From Castor canadensis (Eukaryota; Chordata; Mammalia; Rodentia; Castoridae): a stretch of 64,000 nucleotides of DNA. The DNA lies in contig NC_133390.1 in the NCBI RefSeq assembly GCF_047511655.1, forward strand, positions 134,469,583 to 134,533,582, written 5' to 3'. The notes below the pieces were generated by a model that was not told the DNA's origin, did no database searches, and worked only from the letters and a program-made list of their open reading frames with translations. Shown in pieces: positions 37,346 to 49,154 of this stretch (the stretch's first letter is position 1; every line of letters begins with the position of its first letter). The position numbers and the translations under genes were made by a program.

Positions 37346-38509
37346 GGCTAATTTTTCAGAAAACAAGTGAAAAGCAAGTGATCCCCAACAGCTGCCACAA
37401 CCAGAAGACACCAGGACTCTGCTCTGTAAGGAGTGTGGGATGCTGGGGTACCCTGGAAGGACCCTGATTAAGTTGTAATTATGGTTGTTGGCTCTGGAAA
37501 GGCCTCAGAACTCTATGTCCTCTGACCAATGTCAATGTGAACTCATAGGAAAGCATGTCATGGGTCCCTTTGTGAGGATCTGGGCACAGGGGCTTCTACA
37601 AAATCCTGCCATTTTCATCAGCTTTTCTGCTGGTGGGAAGACACCCAGGGTGTGTGGATGCTTCTAGAAAGAAAGAAGAGGAAATGGCAGGCACAGGCAG
37701 AGAGCTGTGAGTAAGCTGGAGGCTGGGTAGAATGAGACATCTAGTTGCTACCCCTGCCTGTTCAGACCCAGACCTGGTATGGGCGTGCCTGGGTCCTAAC
37801 TCTGTGACACCCCCTGCCACCAAGAACCTAACCATAGTCTTGTCAGGCATAAACTGGCTTAGCATTTGAATGAAAGAGACATAGTTGAGTCTACAAGGTT
37901 CCACCCCCACTTCTCAGATGGAACCCTAGTTTTGTATCTCTCTTCTGGAATAAGGTAGGCTTCTAGGTTCACCTTGTCTCTGGTAATAGGAGCTACTTGA
38001 CCCTGGAAACCTATGTAAGGTCCCCAAGGCAATCCCTGCTATACTTTTCTACTACTCCAAGAGCTGTTCAGTCCCTACTCTCTCCTATTTTCAGACCCTA
38101 CTCACATTCTCTTGTTTGACATCTATCAAAGTCTGTTTGATGTTTTTAAGCTACCTATCCATTACTTAAGGGCAGCACTAGTTTATCCCAACCTACCATG
38201 GCTTAACAAGGTCTTCAGTCTCCTGGTGAATGATCTGAAGGGAGAGATACAGAGGGGCTCTTGTTGAGTTTTAAAGACACCATGACTCAAATGATGGTGC
38301 TTGACACAGAACTGGAGCCAAAAGGAGCCTCTGTTACCTTCCCATATGCCTTCTGTTGGAAGGAAAGGCCCCTGGCCAGCAGGAGTTTGGGGAGTGATAA
38401 TGGGGCTACACCTCGCCTCTAGTGATACTTTTCAGAAAACTCAGATGTGGAGGGTATGTGGAACAGGGAGAGGCCTTCTTCATCTCCCCTAAATCCATAG
38501 CAGAATGAA
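37346..38509. other. Intergenic, no gene seen
   Basis: Unique sequence with no recognised feature. Confidence 0.45.
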
Positions 38510-38790
38510 CTTTAAAAGTGGCACATTCACACAATGTAATACTCAGCAGGGAGAAGGTGAAACACATATAGCCATACTCAACTATGTGGATGAATCTCAC
38601 AAACATGAGGGTAAGCAAAAGGAGCACATGTGTGACCTCGGTGATCTAAAATAGCTCAAGGTGATCATCATGGGTGCTGGGAAAGGCAAGAGAGGGTTCC
38701 TCTTGGGGGTGACAGTGTTTGTGTGGATACCAGAGGTCCAGGGCATAGGAATGTTCTCTTTTTTAGTCTGGGAGCTGGCTACTTGGGTGA
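38510..38790 (+). mobile_element. Ancient L1M 3' fragment
   Basis: 'aaaagtggcacattcacacaatgtaatactcagcag', 'tatgtggatgaatctcacaaacatgagg' and 'gtgctgggaaaggcaagag...gggggtgacag' follow the order of the L1M 3' region ('aatggaatactactcagc' to 'atggatgaatctc' to 'ggttgcctgggg'). Confidence 0.65.
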
Positions 38791-39854
38791 GTTCAGTTAG
38801 TGAAAATTTGTTGGGCTGTCAAGACACGATATATGTTGTTCTCTGTAGGAAGGTCACATTTAAATAAACAGAGGCCATCAGTGTACACAGAGAAGGACCT
38901 AGTCTATCTTCTTAGAAAGTATCTTACCCATTCTGTCCCATACCTACCAGGTACCCCTCTGAGAGGAGTTGGCATCGTTTGTAGGAAAAAACCTTGTGCT
39001 GATGTCACATGCCTTCGTTGTTATTTCAGCCCGCCTTTCATTATTTTTTGTTCTTACTTTAAATGAGCTCCTTTCTTTTTTTCTTTTTTTTGACTTCCTT
39101 CCTGGCAGTTGAGTCATTTCCCAAGTCTTTGTCTGTTGCAGCTAAGGAACTATGTTCAAACATGGTCTGGAAGTTCTACTGTTTGTTTCTCCAGAGGCTT
39201 TCTATCCTGATATAGACTTTCTATCCTGATATAGGCATGATTTTTTCTAGAAAAAAATAGGATTTGAAAACAATGGCTGGGTTTTGCATTAAGGCGAGGC
39301 TGTGCATATGATGGCCTTCACTAAAACCCCAGAGGTAGGCATGCATCCTACTGTACAGAGGTGAAGTTCACAGGTACCATGAAGCTTAAGGTAACCCAGG
39401 GAGTGCCTTCACCAGTCCTCACTTCCAGCAACATGGAGTGAGAAGTGAATACTCAGCTCACACTGCTGGGAGGCCAGAACTAGAAAGGCATGGATTCCCT
39501 ACTCCAGTAGATTATTTTCCTTTCAGGTACACAATCTAGGGCATTCAGAATCATATGATTTAAGTCCCCTTATCATCTTGATGTGAAGGAAGACACAGGC
39601 ATCCTTCACATTGTGAACAATGCTGATGGATAATCTTTTCCCCATTTGGCTCTAAGGATCCCTGAGGGAGCAGTGTGAGGTGTCCAAGCTGGTTTCAGCT
39701 TCCCAGATCCCCAGGCCCTTGTGTGAACCCTTGGCTGCTCCATGCTTCTCTCCTGTTAGAAAGATGCTCCCCTCAACTTGCCAACAGTCATCCATGTCCC
39801 TTGGGTGGTAGTGGGGAACACAGACTGCAAACTGCAATAATGAGGGATGGAGGG
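38791..39854. other. Intergenic, no gene seen
   Basis: Unique sequence. A short tandem duplication, 'gactttctatcctgatata', occurs at about 39196-39232. Confidence 0.45.
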
Positions 39855-40103
39855 TCAGCAAACCACCACCTATGGTCCGAATCCAGCACACTGCCTGTGT
39901 GTATAAATAAAAGTTTTATTGTAACCCAGTCATGCCCATTTCTTTACTTATTGTTTGTGGCTACTTTTACACTACAGAGAAAGACACAAATAGGTGGAAT
40001 AAAGATTGGATGGCCACAGAGGGTAGTGTGGTGAATTCAACAATGATATATTTGATATATTGTAAGAACTTTTTAAATGCCACAATGTATCCCCACCCAG
40101 CAC

Positions 40104-40134
<31 letters not shown>

Positions 40135-40195
40135 GACTGAATGGCCAACAAGCTGAAGATACTTAGTCTCTGGCCTTTTATAGGAAAACCTTGTG
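39855..40195 (+). mobile_element. hAT fossil (MER type), split by L1 insertion
   Basis: The left piece 39855-40017 has 'gtcagcaaaccaccacctatggtcc', 'ataaataaaagttttattgtaacccagtcatgcccatttc' and 'tgtttgtggctacttttacactacag'. The right piece 40133-40195 has 'gaatggccaacaagctgaagatacttagtctctggccttttataggaaaac', the expected continuation. The two join across the L1 end at 40018-40132. Confidence 0.85.
40018..40132 (+). mobile_element. Very short L1 3' end with (AAT)n tail, inside hAT fossil
   Basis: The text 'tggtgaattcaacaatgatatattt...attgtaagaactttttaaatgccacaatgtatcccc...agcacaataataat' is a rodent L1 3' end. The tail is (AAT)n at 40103-40132. The flanks 40002-40017 and 40133-40149 (aagattggatggccac / aagactgaatggccaac) are a diverged duplication of the hAT target. 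Confidence 0.8.
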
Positions 40196-40619
40196 ATTGC
40201 TGATGTTATGATGCTAGTTGAGTTGTTTTTTCTGTGTAGCCTGTTCACATTTTAGCAGAATCTTCAGGAGATAACGTCTGCAGAGGAGTGTCCATTGTGC
40301 TGACTGACCCAACACCTTCTCACTGGAAAGAGGAAGTAGTCCAGTCCCCTTGGTGGTTCTCGCTCAGAGTGGCATGTGATGATTCTCTGCACTTCTTATG
40401 CATAAAGCTGGTGCCTGCTCTTCCCAGGGGCCTGTAGCTCTGAACCCACAGAGACTACAGCCTTCTGAGGTTATGGGACACATACTGGCCTTGAGTTTGT
40501 AAGGTGTGGTATGCATGTTGGGGCCCATTTGGATGGGTTTGGCTTCTCTGCAGCTAACAGGAATGAACCAGCTCTCACCTAGTCCTTATACAATGTGTGC
40601 CTCCTGACCTTTTTCTGAT
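40196..40619. other. Intergenic, no gene seen
   Basis: Unique sequence with no feature recognised. Confidence 0.45.
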
Positions 40620-41105
40620 ATTTTAAAACACAAATTTTTACTTTGAGATAATTGTGGATTGATATATGATTTATAAGAAATAATGCTGAAAGAGCCCATG
40701 TACCCTACCCAGTTTCCCTAATGGTGACATCTTGCAGAATAGAACCATATCCTAGTCAGGATACCGACATTGATGAAGTCAGAACACAAGCCATCACCAC
40801 AAGGATGCCGCCTGTTGCCACATCAATTTGTTCCTTGTCCCCATTCTCCTCTGAACCCCTGGGAACCATTAATCTGCTTTCCATTGCCATAATTTTACCA
40901 TTTTGTAAAAATATGGAACTTTTGGAACTGGCAGTTTCACATGGATTTACCCAGGTCAATGTATGTGTCAATAGTTTATTCCTTTGTATTACTTTTGTAT
41001 TCCTTTGTATTTCATGGTATGGATGGACCACAGTTTATTTAGCCACTCATCTGGTAAAGGATATTGGTTTATTTCTAGTCAGAGGGCAAAAGACTTTGAC
41101 TGTAG
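40620..41105 (-). mobile_element. Ancient L1M 3'-UTR fragment (reverse orientation)
   Basis: Antisense L1M text in order: 'gcccatgtaccctacccagtttccctaatggtgacatcttgcagaa', 'ggataccgacattgatg', 'catcaccacaaggatgccgcctgttgcc', 'cccctgggaaccattaatctgctttccat', 'ttcatggtatggatggaccacagtttatttagccactcatctgg'. Confidence 0.85.
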
Positions 41106-41734
41106 ATTCCTTTTCCTGGCAAGCTTCATGGATGATGGCTTACCAGATCAAAAGGGATAGTAAGGCACCCTTGGTGGATGTTCATCCATGAGTCCCCACC
41201 CCCTACTCCAGATATAGGTTAGAATCCTGGCTTCTCCACCACTCCTGGCCCCTGCATCACCCCAACTTTTACATCATCACCTTGGGTTTCTCCATCACTC
41301 ATACCTTCTTTGTCAGCAGTCCTGCAGGTGTGGCATAGGGAAATAGCCCAGCTAGAGATGACTGTTATTACTCATCTCAACATGCAATGGTGGGAGGACC
41401 TGCCTTGCAGGTTGGTAACCACTTTCAGAGCTTTCAGTTACCACAACTGTGTGCTTTGCTCAGGATGTCTTGATTTCATCCCCAGAACTCTGTATGCACA
41501 GATCCAGGTATATGCAGACTTCTAGGAATGCATTCTTAACAGATTATGCTTCTCTCTGAGGGAATTCACTGAGTGTGTGCTCAGTAGTCAGCATGTTCCA
41601 GAAGATCAAATGAATGAGGTACAGCCCCTGGTTCTAAGAAGTGGAAGTGCAGTTAAATAACCTAAGGGAGAAATTCTTTGTAGGATCCAGTGACTAATAA
41701 CTCTTATCAGCATGGTGATAGAGAATAAGGAAGT
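41106..41734. other. Intergenic, no gene seen
   Basis: Unique sequence with no feature recognised. Confidence 0.45.
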
Positions 41735-42098
41735 AATGGGGGGTTAATTTGATTAAAGCATGATATATACAGGCCTGAAGTACCAAGGTGAACCCCTTTG
41801 GACCATTAATGTAAACTTAAAAAGTGAAGGGCAAGAGGGAAAAATAGATCTTTTTCTGGGAATTGGGTACCAATGAGGGGGGGTGGGAATGAGGAAAAGA
41901 GAAATGAGGGTGTATATGGTGTATGCATTTTGTATTCATATATGAAAACAGAAGAATGAAACCTGTTGAAATTGTTCTAAGAAGGCAGAGAGGGGGAAAG
42001 AGGGTGAACCATGGAGAGGGAAAATCTAACTAAAATGTAAACATCACAACATATCCCCCTGTACAACTATTACCCACTAATAAAATTTTTTTAAAAAC
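41735..42098 (+). mobile_element. L1 3'-UTR-like fragments, possibly two in tandem
   Basis: 41735-41830 resembles one L1 3' end ('ttaatttgattaaagcatgatatatac...gaacccctttggaccattaatgtaaac'). 41831-42098 resembles another ('attcatatatgaaaacagaagaatgaaacctgttg' to 'catatccccctgtacaactattacccactaataaaattttttta'). The second is related to 15115-15425. Confidence 0.6.
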
Positions 42099-42464
42099 AA
42101 GAATTATTTCCTCCTTTGACAGAAGTCCAGGAATAGCCTCACTGAAGCCCAGCCAAGAACCTTTGCTATTCATACCCATGTGGAGACCTGGTGTTTACAG
42201 CACAAAGTGGAGACAGCTGTGGCTCTCACTCCCTGTGCAAGGGGAGGTGGAACATCAACTGTACATGGAAGAGAACTTGTAGCTCTGGGATTTCCAAGTG
42301 TCAACATACACTGTTACTTGGAAGGTATGTCACTTACATAAGAACATATAGGACTTTAGCTTTGGAATTTAGCTTTTGGAAAGGACCATGGGACAGGGAA
42401 GACTTATGCTGTCTCATTAATATTCATGCAAAGTAGCTTTCTACCTTTCATTCACTTCCCACCC

Positions 42465-42660
42465 TCAGTGCCATAGATCAGCACTTCTCAACACTGGTGA
42501 ATGTAAGAATAGTGTGTGTGTGCACATTTGTTCATGGGTGTGCAAGAGTTCTCAGGCCAGGTTTTACCTACAGAGAGTCTGATTTACTAGGCTAGAATGA
42601 AGCTGGGCACAGAGTTGTCACCCTTCCCCAGTAATCCTCATTTGTGACTGGGGCCAAATA
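42465..42660 (+). mobile_element. MER5A-like hAT fossil
   Basis: 'agcacttctcaacactggtgaatgtaagaat' resembles the MER5A terminal region and 'ctacagagagtctgatttactaggc' its centre. It contains a short (GT)n block and is strongly diverged. Confidence 0.55.
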
Positions 42661-43574
42661 GTGATTGGTCACCTACTCCTGGGAGCCACTGATGAGTTCA
42701 CTGTTGACTGGAGGGAGACCCAGTGTACACATGTGAAAATACAAATGCAATGGGTTCCAGGGAGAAGAGGAGCAGGGTTGAGAAGTCTGCTGAGAGGTCA
42801 ATAACAAGAAGGTTGGGTCTGCCACAGAAAGATGGACGACTTTGCCAAGATGCTATAAAGCTAGCAGAGCTACCTAGTTAACCAGTCTATGTGTGTTCAC
42901 CTGTTTACATGTGAGTATGTGCAGGTCAGCATACACAACAAAGCAAAGACTGTGTGGAGGACACCAGGGAGCCCACTGCACTGTGGCTGGAGAGTGTAGA
43001 AATGGGAATAGGAAGAAGGTGAGTACCAGACCTAAACTAGGCCATGCTAGGATTTTGAATTTTATCTTGAGAGCAATGGGAAGCCCGAGCTGCATTTCAC
43101 CATGGTGTAAACACCGTGTCAGGTACATTTCCATGGAATCTCCTCTTACAGTGTGGAGAAGAGGATTGAAGCTGTTGGGGAGGTCTGATTGGTGCATCAG
43201 TGTAGAGTCCATGGCTGGAAAGCAGAGAGAGGATTGCTTAGCTGCACTGGAGGTGGGAGGCCAGGACTTCTTCTGCACTTCTGTGTCACTGGGGAAGCAT
43301 GGGGAGAGGAGAACATGGTTTTTGTCTTGGGGACTTGGAGATTTCAGGGGGAAGAGTAGGGAGTGGGGTGCTCTGATTTGCATCTGAAAGGATAGGTTCA
43401 AAAAAGGATCTGCGAGATGGGGGCAGATATAGAGGTATTGGGAGCGAGCGAGATCACATAAGACAAATGGGACATGAGACAAATGGGCCAGTAGTAAGCC
43501 CCAAGGAAGACAGACACCAGAGGGGACAAGAAACACAGAGGATGTCACCTACCTTGTGTCCACTGACAAGACGA
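42661..43574. other. Intergenic, no gene seen
   Basis: A 224-codon open frame on the minus strand (42874-43548) overlaps this stretch but has no recognisable domain, and the opposite strand is also open for 164 codons. I regard both as chance frames. Confidence 0.45.
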
Positions 43575-43612
43575 TTCCAGGAGGAACATCTGAGGAGATA
43601 TTCCTCCTGGAA
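43575..43612. repeat. Perfect 12-bp inverted repeat (hairpin)
   Basis: Left arm ttccaggaggaa at 43575-43586, right arm ttcctcctggaa at 43601-43612, 14-base spacer. No T-run or gene lies next to it. Confidence 0.9.
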
Positions 43613-43710
43613 CTGGAGAGTGCCAAGGCCTACCAAGGTCAGTGGGCCTATATGAAAGGAGCTTTAGGACACTAAAAAGGCAGGAAAGAGAGGTGATGTG
43701 TGGAGAAGAG

Positions 43711-43800
43711 AGAAGCCAGCATGGGGGCACCCACTTGAAATCCCAGCTAAAGCAAGAGGATCATGGCCTGGGCTACATAGTAAGACCCTGTCAAAGAGAT
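43711..43800 (+). repeat. B1-like SINE fragment
   Basis: 'gccagcatgggggcacccacttgaaatcccagctaaagcaagaggatcatggcctgggctacatagtaagaccctgtca' is a shortened 7SL monomer. A (GA)n tract follows at 43810-43848 and probably grew from its A-rich tail. Confidence 0.75.
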
Positions 43801-43805
43801 GGGGG

Positions 43806-43809
<4 letters not shown>

Positions 43810-43848
<39 letters not shown>
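43810..43848. repeat. (GA)n microsatellite
   Basis: About 19 uninterrupted GA units. Confidence 0.97.
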
Positions 43849-43849
<1 letters not shown>

Positions 43850-44701
43850 AAACAACCATGGTGAGTATGGGAGGAGAGGAGAGAAGGCTATGGGACACAG
43901 TATTTTGAATTGAACACCTTCTGTCCCTCTGTGTCTTTAAAAATCAGGTGTGCATTACAGGGAGAAGCCTCAACCACAGCAGGGCTGTGTTCAAACTGTC
44001 ACCTGTATCCTCACAGGTTTCCTTTGACATATCAAGTTATAGTTTCCTAGTATAAATATGCAGTTTCCCAGGGGTAGTTGCCATAGCTTGAAACTTTGAG
44101 TTGAATGGAAATATCTTTGTTTTACTGAACTCTGGGGAATCAGCTGGTTTTGCAAATGGGCAACCCAACTCTTGCAAATCGGCTACCACTTTAAATGATG
44201 GGTTTTTTTTGGACTTAGAGATGAATTAACATACTAAATCACTTCTTCCTTTAAAAGGCAAAGGTGAAAAAAGCAAAGGACATTTTTGCTGAATCACTCA
44301 GGTGAACAGTGGACAGCCCTGGGCATTCTGGCTTCACCTTTCTTACGAAATTGTGTTAACTGCCTTGGCGTAATGTGACAGTGTCATGTTTTATCCCCAG
44401 CAGGCAAAGGATGCATCTTGCTCGTATACATGTGAAATAGCTTCTGCGTGTTAGAACCTGAAGTGGCCAAGTGTCTCACCCTGCCTTGTGCAGCCTACTT
44501 CATTCCCATGGGAAAGAGGAAGTTGATGGCTGCAGGTTGCAGGTGTGTGGGTGTGAACTCTAGGCATCTGGCCAGCTCAGGTACATCTGCCTGAGACTTT
44601 GCCTGCTCTCTGCTATCACTGGACACCAAGGTATACAGCATGCACATGCAGACAACAAGTCACTCTTCCCAAAGGTGTCAGTTTCATCTGGTCCAAGCTA
44701 C
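43849..44701. other. Intergenic, no gene seen
   Basis: Unique sequence with no feature recognised. Confidence 0.45.
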
Positions 44702-45117
44702 TGTTGGAATTAATAACCCTCAAGTGCCGAAAACAGACACACGAGACAAAACATCTTGACAAAGCAATTTTCTCTTGATCAAGAGGGTGCAAGCATGTGC
44801 TCACTCCCACTAAACAACATGCAGGCACAAAATGGCTGACAGTGGCTCCTCCTTATATCCTTGATGCACTTGTACCTGCCCCTCCCCTGGGATTTGTCCA
44901 GGTCAAACGTTCACAATATCCCTCGATTGACTAAAAGGCTTAGGAGATTGGTTAAAGCATACAGTTGGCAGACAATGGAATTGTACAGGAATCCAATCTG
45001 GAAGAAGAAGCAAGGACCCTTTAAACATGAAAGTCACCTAAGATGTCAACCTGAGGAATTTTTAAGTAATCTAAGAGGGTAACAAATATTTTGATAGAAA
45101 AGATCATTTTTCTCACA
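44702..45117 (-). mobile_element. Solo retroviral LTR, about 416 bp
   Basis: The minus strand runs TGTGAGAAAAATGATC... to ...GTTATTAATTCCAACA (TG...CA ends). It has a TATA-like 'ggatataagg' and downstream 'gccactgtcagccattttgtgcctgcatgttgttt', a known rodent LTR style. The 4-bp CTAC lies directly outside both ends (44698-44701 and 45118-45121) and would be the target-site duplication, which suits a class I type integration. No internal retroviral sequence adjoins it, so it is a solo LTR left by recombination. Confidence 0.75.
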
Positions 45118-46166
45118 CTACCACCTGGAATTTCTGAAGGGATAAACAGCCATCTCCCTTCTACTCACTAACACCTGGTCTAAGAGGCTACTCTTCCACA
45201 TGAAGCAGCCTGCCAAGAAGGCTCTTTTTTCTCTTCTCTATTCCATTATGGGGTGGGGGACTGTGCAGGGGCAGTTTGGCCCCTAGAACTGGTGTGTGGA
45301 TATTTGATTCCACAAACAGACCATAGCTCTGTGGACCTGGGAGGACTTAAGAGGCTCTTGGGACAGTTCTTGTCCCATGAAGTGGAATGTTTAAGACTTA
45401 GAATTCTGGAGAAAATGTCTTTGACTGCAAATAATAACCAAAGCATAAGTTGCTCAAAAATGGTAATGGTGTTGCGATTCCAGGTTCAGGAAATTTTACA
45501 GTTCCAGGAAGTCTTGGAGAAGCCAGGCTCCTTCCCTCTTTTTGCTTCCTTTATGAACCAGTTTGTCCTAGCCTCAGAAACTTTACAAAGCAGCCCTCAG
45601 ATCACTGAAGGCAGGATGACCATTGCTCCAATTTCTGTCTAAGGGCCAGGACAACTTTTTCAGAAGCAACCAAAACTTTCCTCACCCCACATGGCCAACC
45701 TGAGCAACATGTGCCTACTGAGTGAGGTGTCAGGAAGTGCAGGGGGTTGTCATCACAGGCTGGTATCTGTCAAGATTTGTCACCTAGACAGCGGAATCTC
45801 CTGGCATCTCTTGAAGTTTGTTGGCGTCTAGTACACTCGATTGAGCTTTTTGTAAGAAGAATATGAGGGCATTCATTGGAGAAGGCAGCAAGAATTCATC
45901 AGATGTTTAATTAGGACTCTTCACCCCCCACCATAGAAATATGAGAAATGCATGTTCAATCCTGGATGCACCTCAGGGAACTCTCAGCTGAAGAACCACA
46001 GAGGGGGTTGGGAGGAGGACACAGGAATGTTGAGTTGATGTTTAGTGAAGATGAGGCCTCCAAGGCTACAGGAACTGACATGTTTGTTCTGATGAGGATG
46101 CTGGTGTGGCTCTGATTGTTGTGGCCAACTGGGGTCCAGCATGGCTTAGATGCTGATTTTCTAAAA
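45118..46166. other. Sequence between two solo LTRs, no gene seen
   Basis: Contains a 129-codon + strand open frame (45253-45642) with no recognised domain. No primer-binding site, gag/pol-like translation or polypurine tract was seen that would tie the two flanking LTRs into one provirus. Confidence 0.5.
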
Positions 46167-47105
46167 TGAAGGGGGTGCTGTTTCTCGTGCTCCCTCCCTT
46201 GTTGGAGTGAGCGTTCTCTCTTCCTCCTTAGTTATTACTGGACCTAACTGGGTTTAACTGGGGGCAACTGGAGATTTTAGAAAAGATACAGGATAGACAG
46301 AAAGAAAGAAATTTGGAGTCAGGTGTGTTGTACGCTCGGCTGGAGAAACACAATCCTCATTGCTTCTTTTCTCTATCTTGATTCTTTAAGGCCTTGCTCC
46401 TTGGAGTTCTTTAAAACCTTGTTAAAACCTCTTTCCTTAGGCTCCCACTGTCCCACGTTGCTCTTAGCTTATGTTTAGCTTAATCGCTCTTAAAGTCTTT
46501 TGCCCCCATACTTGCACTGTCCCATCCCTAGTTAGCTCTCTCAAAGCCTCAGTGCTCAAACTTGCAAACAGCCACACCAACAACCTGCACATGCATAACT
46601 CTTAAGGTCGGTCCTTAGATTTGCACTGTGCACTGTCCCATGTTCTCTTTGGCTTTTCTTTAGTTTTAGCTTTCCTAAGGCCTATGTATGACGTTATTTC
46701 TCAGCTTTGCTTTCTGAAGCCTATGTTAAAGTTCTCGGTGCAGGCTTTCTATCTGCATTTTTCCTTTACCATTTTCCCTTCAACAATTCTTTTCTCTTCA
46801 GCAAGTTTTCCCTTCAATAATTTCACTCCCCCCTTCCAAAAGCTTCCCACACCAAAAAAAGCCCAAAGTAAAGCCGCAAAAAACAAAAGCCCCTCTTCCT
46901 CCTTCAGGGGTCTTTTATAGCAGCAAACAGGGTGGAGCCACGGGGAGGGGCATGACAATGTAACAGGAGAAACCTGCGTTCCGCTTCTCTGACCACAACT
47001 TAGGAGACTCAGCTGTTCTGCCTTTTCCTGTTTCATGTAAAAGCCATTAACTGCATCTCGCCTTGCTTGTGTCCAGTTCTCGTAGGCTTTAATCTGCTCC
47101 CCACA
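46167..47105 (-). mobile_element. Solo ERV class II-like LTR, about 939 bp
   Basis: The minus strand begins TGTGGGGAGCAGATTAAAGC and ends CACCCCCTTCA (TG...CA). The flanks CTAAAA (46161-46166 and 47106-47111) are an exact 6-bp target-site duplication, the size made by ERVK/class II integrases. A TATA box reads TATAAAAGA on the minus strand (46911-46919), about 190 bp from the 5' end. No internal genes adjoin. The identical duplication suggests it is younger than most repeats here. Confidence 0.85.
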
Positions 47106-47111
47106 CTAAAA

Positions 47112-48808
47112 GAAGCCAGAAATCCAGATCTTTCTTAAAAATCTCACACTCCTTAAGTATGGATAAGTAATTAGAATATTCAAGAACACTGTGTGAGTCT
47201 AATACTAAATGATGAAAAGCTAGACCCAGTCTGTAAGCAAACAGTTGTCCTCATCCAGATGAAGTGGCCCAAGTCCAGAAGTCATGCTGTTAGGAGTGGC
47301 ACTGACTAGAAGGCACACACTGGCCAGGAGACACGCAAGCTACAGGGCACTGTTACATCCTAAGAGTGCGTTCAGGTCATCTTCTGACTTTTATCTTCAA
47401 GAAAGGAATGGAAAGAAGAGTGAGATAAACCAGGGTGCTCACAAGAACAGACAGGGATGTGTTCCTGGAAGGGCAGAAGGGCAGGGCATGGAGAGCATGA
47501 TTCAGAGTTCCAGATGGAAACCAGACATAATCCAGAGCTGCTATGGGAGTGGAACTAGTTGATGAAATGTAGCTTCCAGTGAAAATAAAATTAGACAAAT
47601 AAGCCCAATCATGGGCACACAGACCCACACACAGGGAGATACATTAGCAGAATCTGCTAGAAATGGAGACCTGGGGCCAGTACACCCCATGGGCTACATA
47701 CAAAGTTACTTTGAGTTCCTTCAGCTTTGCAGCTTTCAGCACTGGTATTTTGCCTACCTGTCTTGGAGAACCAGTTCTTCTCCATTATTTTACCAGAGGA
47801 AGACTCAGCATGTGCCCCGCCCACTCCCCTGCTCCCCACTGCTAATGTGCCCCACCTCAGCTGCCCGCACCTGAGTGTGCTCCCTGTGGGCTTTCTCCAC
47901 CCACCGGAGTTGTGGACATCCAGACTTTGTCCCTCTCCCTTCAGCTTGTCCTGCCACCTTTCCTGTCTCCCTTGTCTCTTTCCAAGAGATGGACTCATGG
48001 CAACTGAGAAAGACAAAGCAAGAAACTTATACAAGGAAACTATGTCCTGTTTTCAAGGAAAAGGTTATCAAAAAGCAAGCTAGTTTATTTTCAAAATAAC
48101 TGAATGAATCCCAAACCGGTCTGCCCATTCCTTACGAACTATCAAGACATGAGCAGTCTTCATTCAGTCAGTCAATAAGGACCATAACAGTGTCAATGCC
48201 ACTTGGCTGCTGGCCTCTCTGTTGTGTTTTATTTATCCTTTCCCTCCCCTGCTCTCATTTCTCTCCACTGTATGGAAGGGGCTGAAATGCCACACTGGCC
48301 TTGCATAGAAGGAAAATTAGGACACAGGACAGTCAACTTACTCCACTGAAGTCACATTGGGGGTGGAGCAGGGATGAGAGGAGAATTCACAGGTGTCTTT
48401 GTTTATCACCCAGGGTTCTGCCTCACACACTTTGGATCACAGGAAGAATACCAGTTTCTGTGAAATAGCCAGAAGGATTGAGCAGCTCCCCAGGGGAAGA
48501 CCAGCTCCCTCAGAGTGACTGAATCCTGCCACCAGGGCAGCTCCATAAACAGCCACCGGCATTTTGCCCAGTGGCTTTGAGGACTTCTAGCCAGCTCCAA
48601 GGAGAAGTCCAGCTCTGGCTTGGCCTACTCCCGAGGGCCAGACTGTCACTTTGGAGCTCCATAATGCACACCTCCCACTGGGCATGTGCAAATGATGGTT
48701 ATGGATGGGGGCACAGTTGCAGCCTCCTTCCTCTGCACCCCAGCAAGGAGGGTCCACATCTCCGAAGCTATGCAGGAAAGTGCAGAGAAGTAGCCTATCT
48801 CAGCCCGT
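47112..48808. other. Intergenic, no gene seen
   Basis: Unique sequence with no recognised repeat body or exon. The C/T-rich segment at about 47810-47990 yields spurious frames. Confidence 0.45.
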
Positions 48809-49154
48809 TGTGTTTCTTCAGCAAATTACCTGATTCTGAGTAATGTATAAAGAAAAGAGGTTTATTTGGCTCATAATTTCAGTAGCTGGAAAGTCCAAAC
48901 AGCATGGTGCCAGCATCTGGTGATGAACCCCCTGGCTGCATCACAACATGAAGTATCAATGAGCTGGTGGGGGGTGGGGGAAATGAAGACACTGGGAAGG
49001 TGCTGTGCTCCCTCTTTTATAATAACCTACTTTGGCAGGAATGAATTTACTCCTGCATTAATCTCCTCTTAAGAGCCATCATGATTCCATCACCTCCCAG
49101 GTATTTCCACCTCCTAAAGGCCCATCCATTTCCCTAACACATTACATTGGCAAA

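Noticed and set aside
42874-43548. 224-codon open frame on the minus strand
   Set aside because: The composition gives Pro/Ser/Leu-rich text with no family match, and the opposite strand is open as well.
44702-47105. One provirus bounded by two LTRs
   Set aside because: The two LTRs differ in length, sequence and flanking duplication, and no retroviral coding sequence or primer-binding site lies between them.
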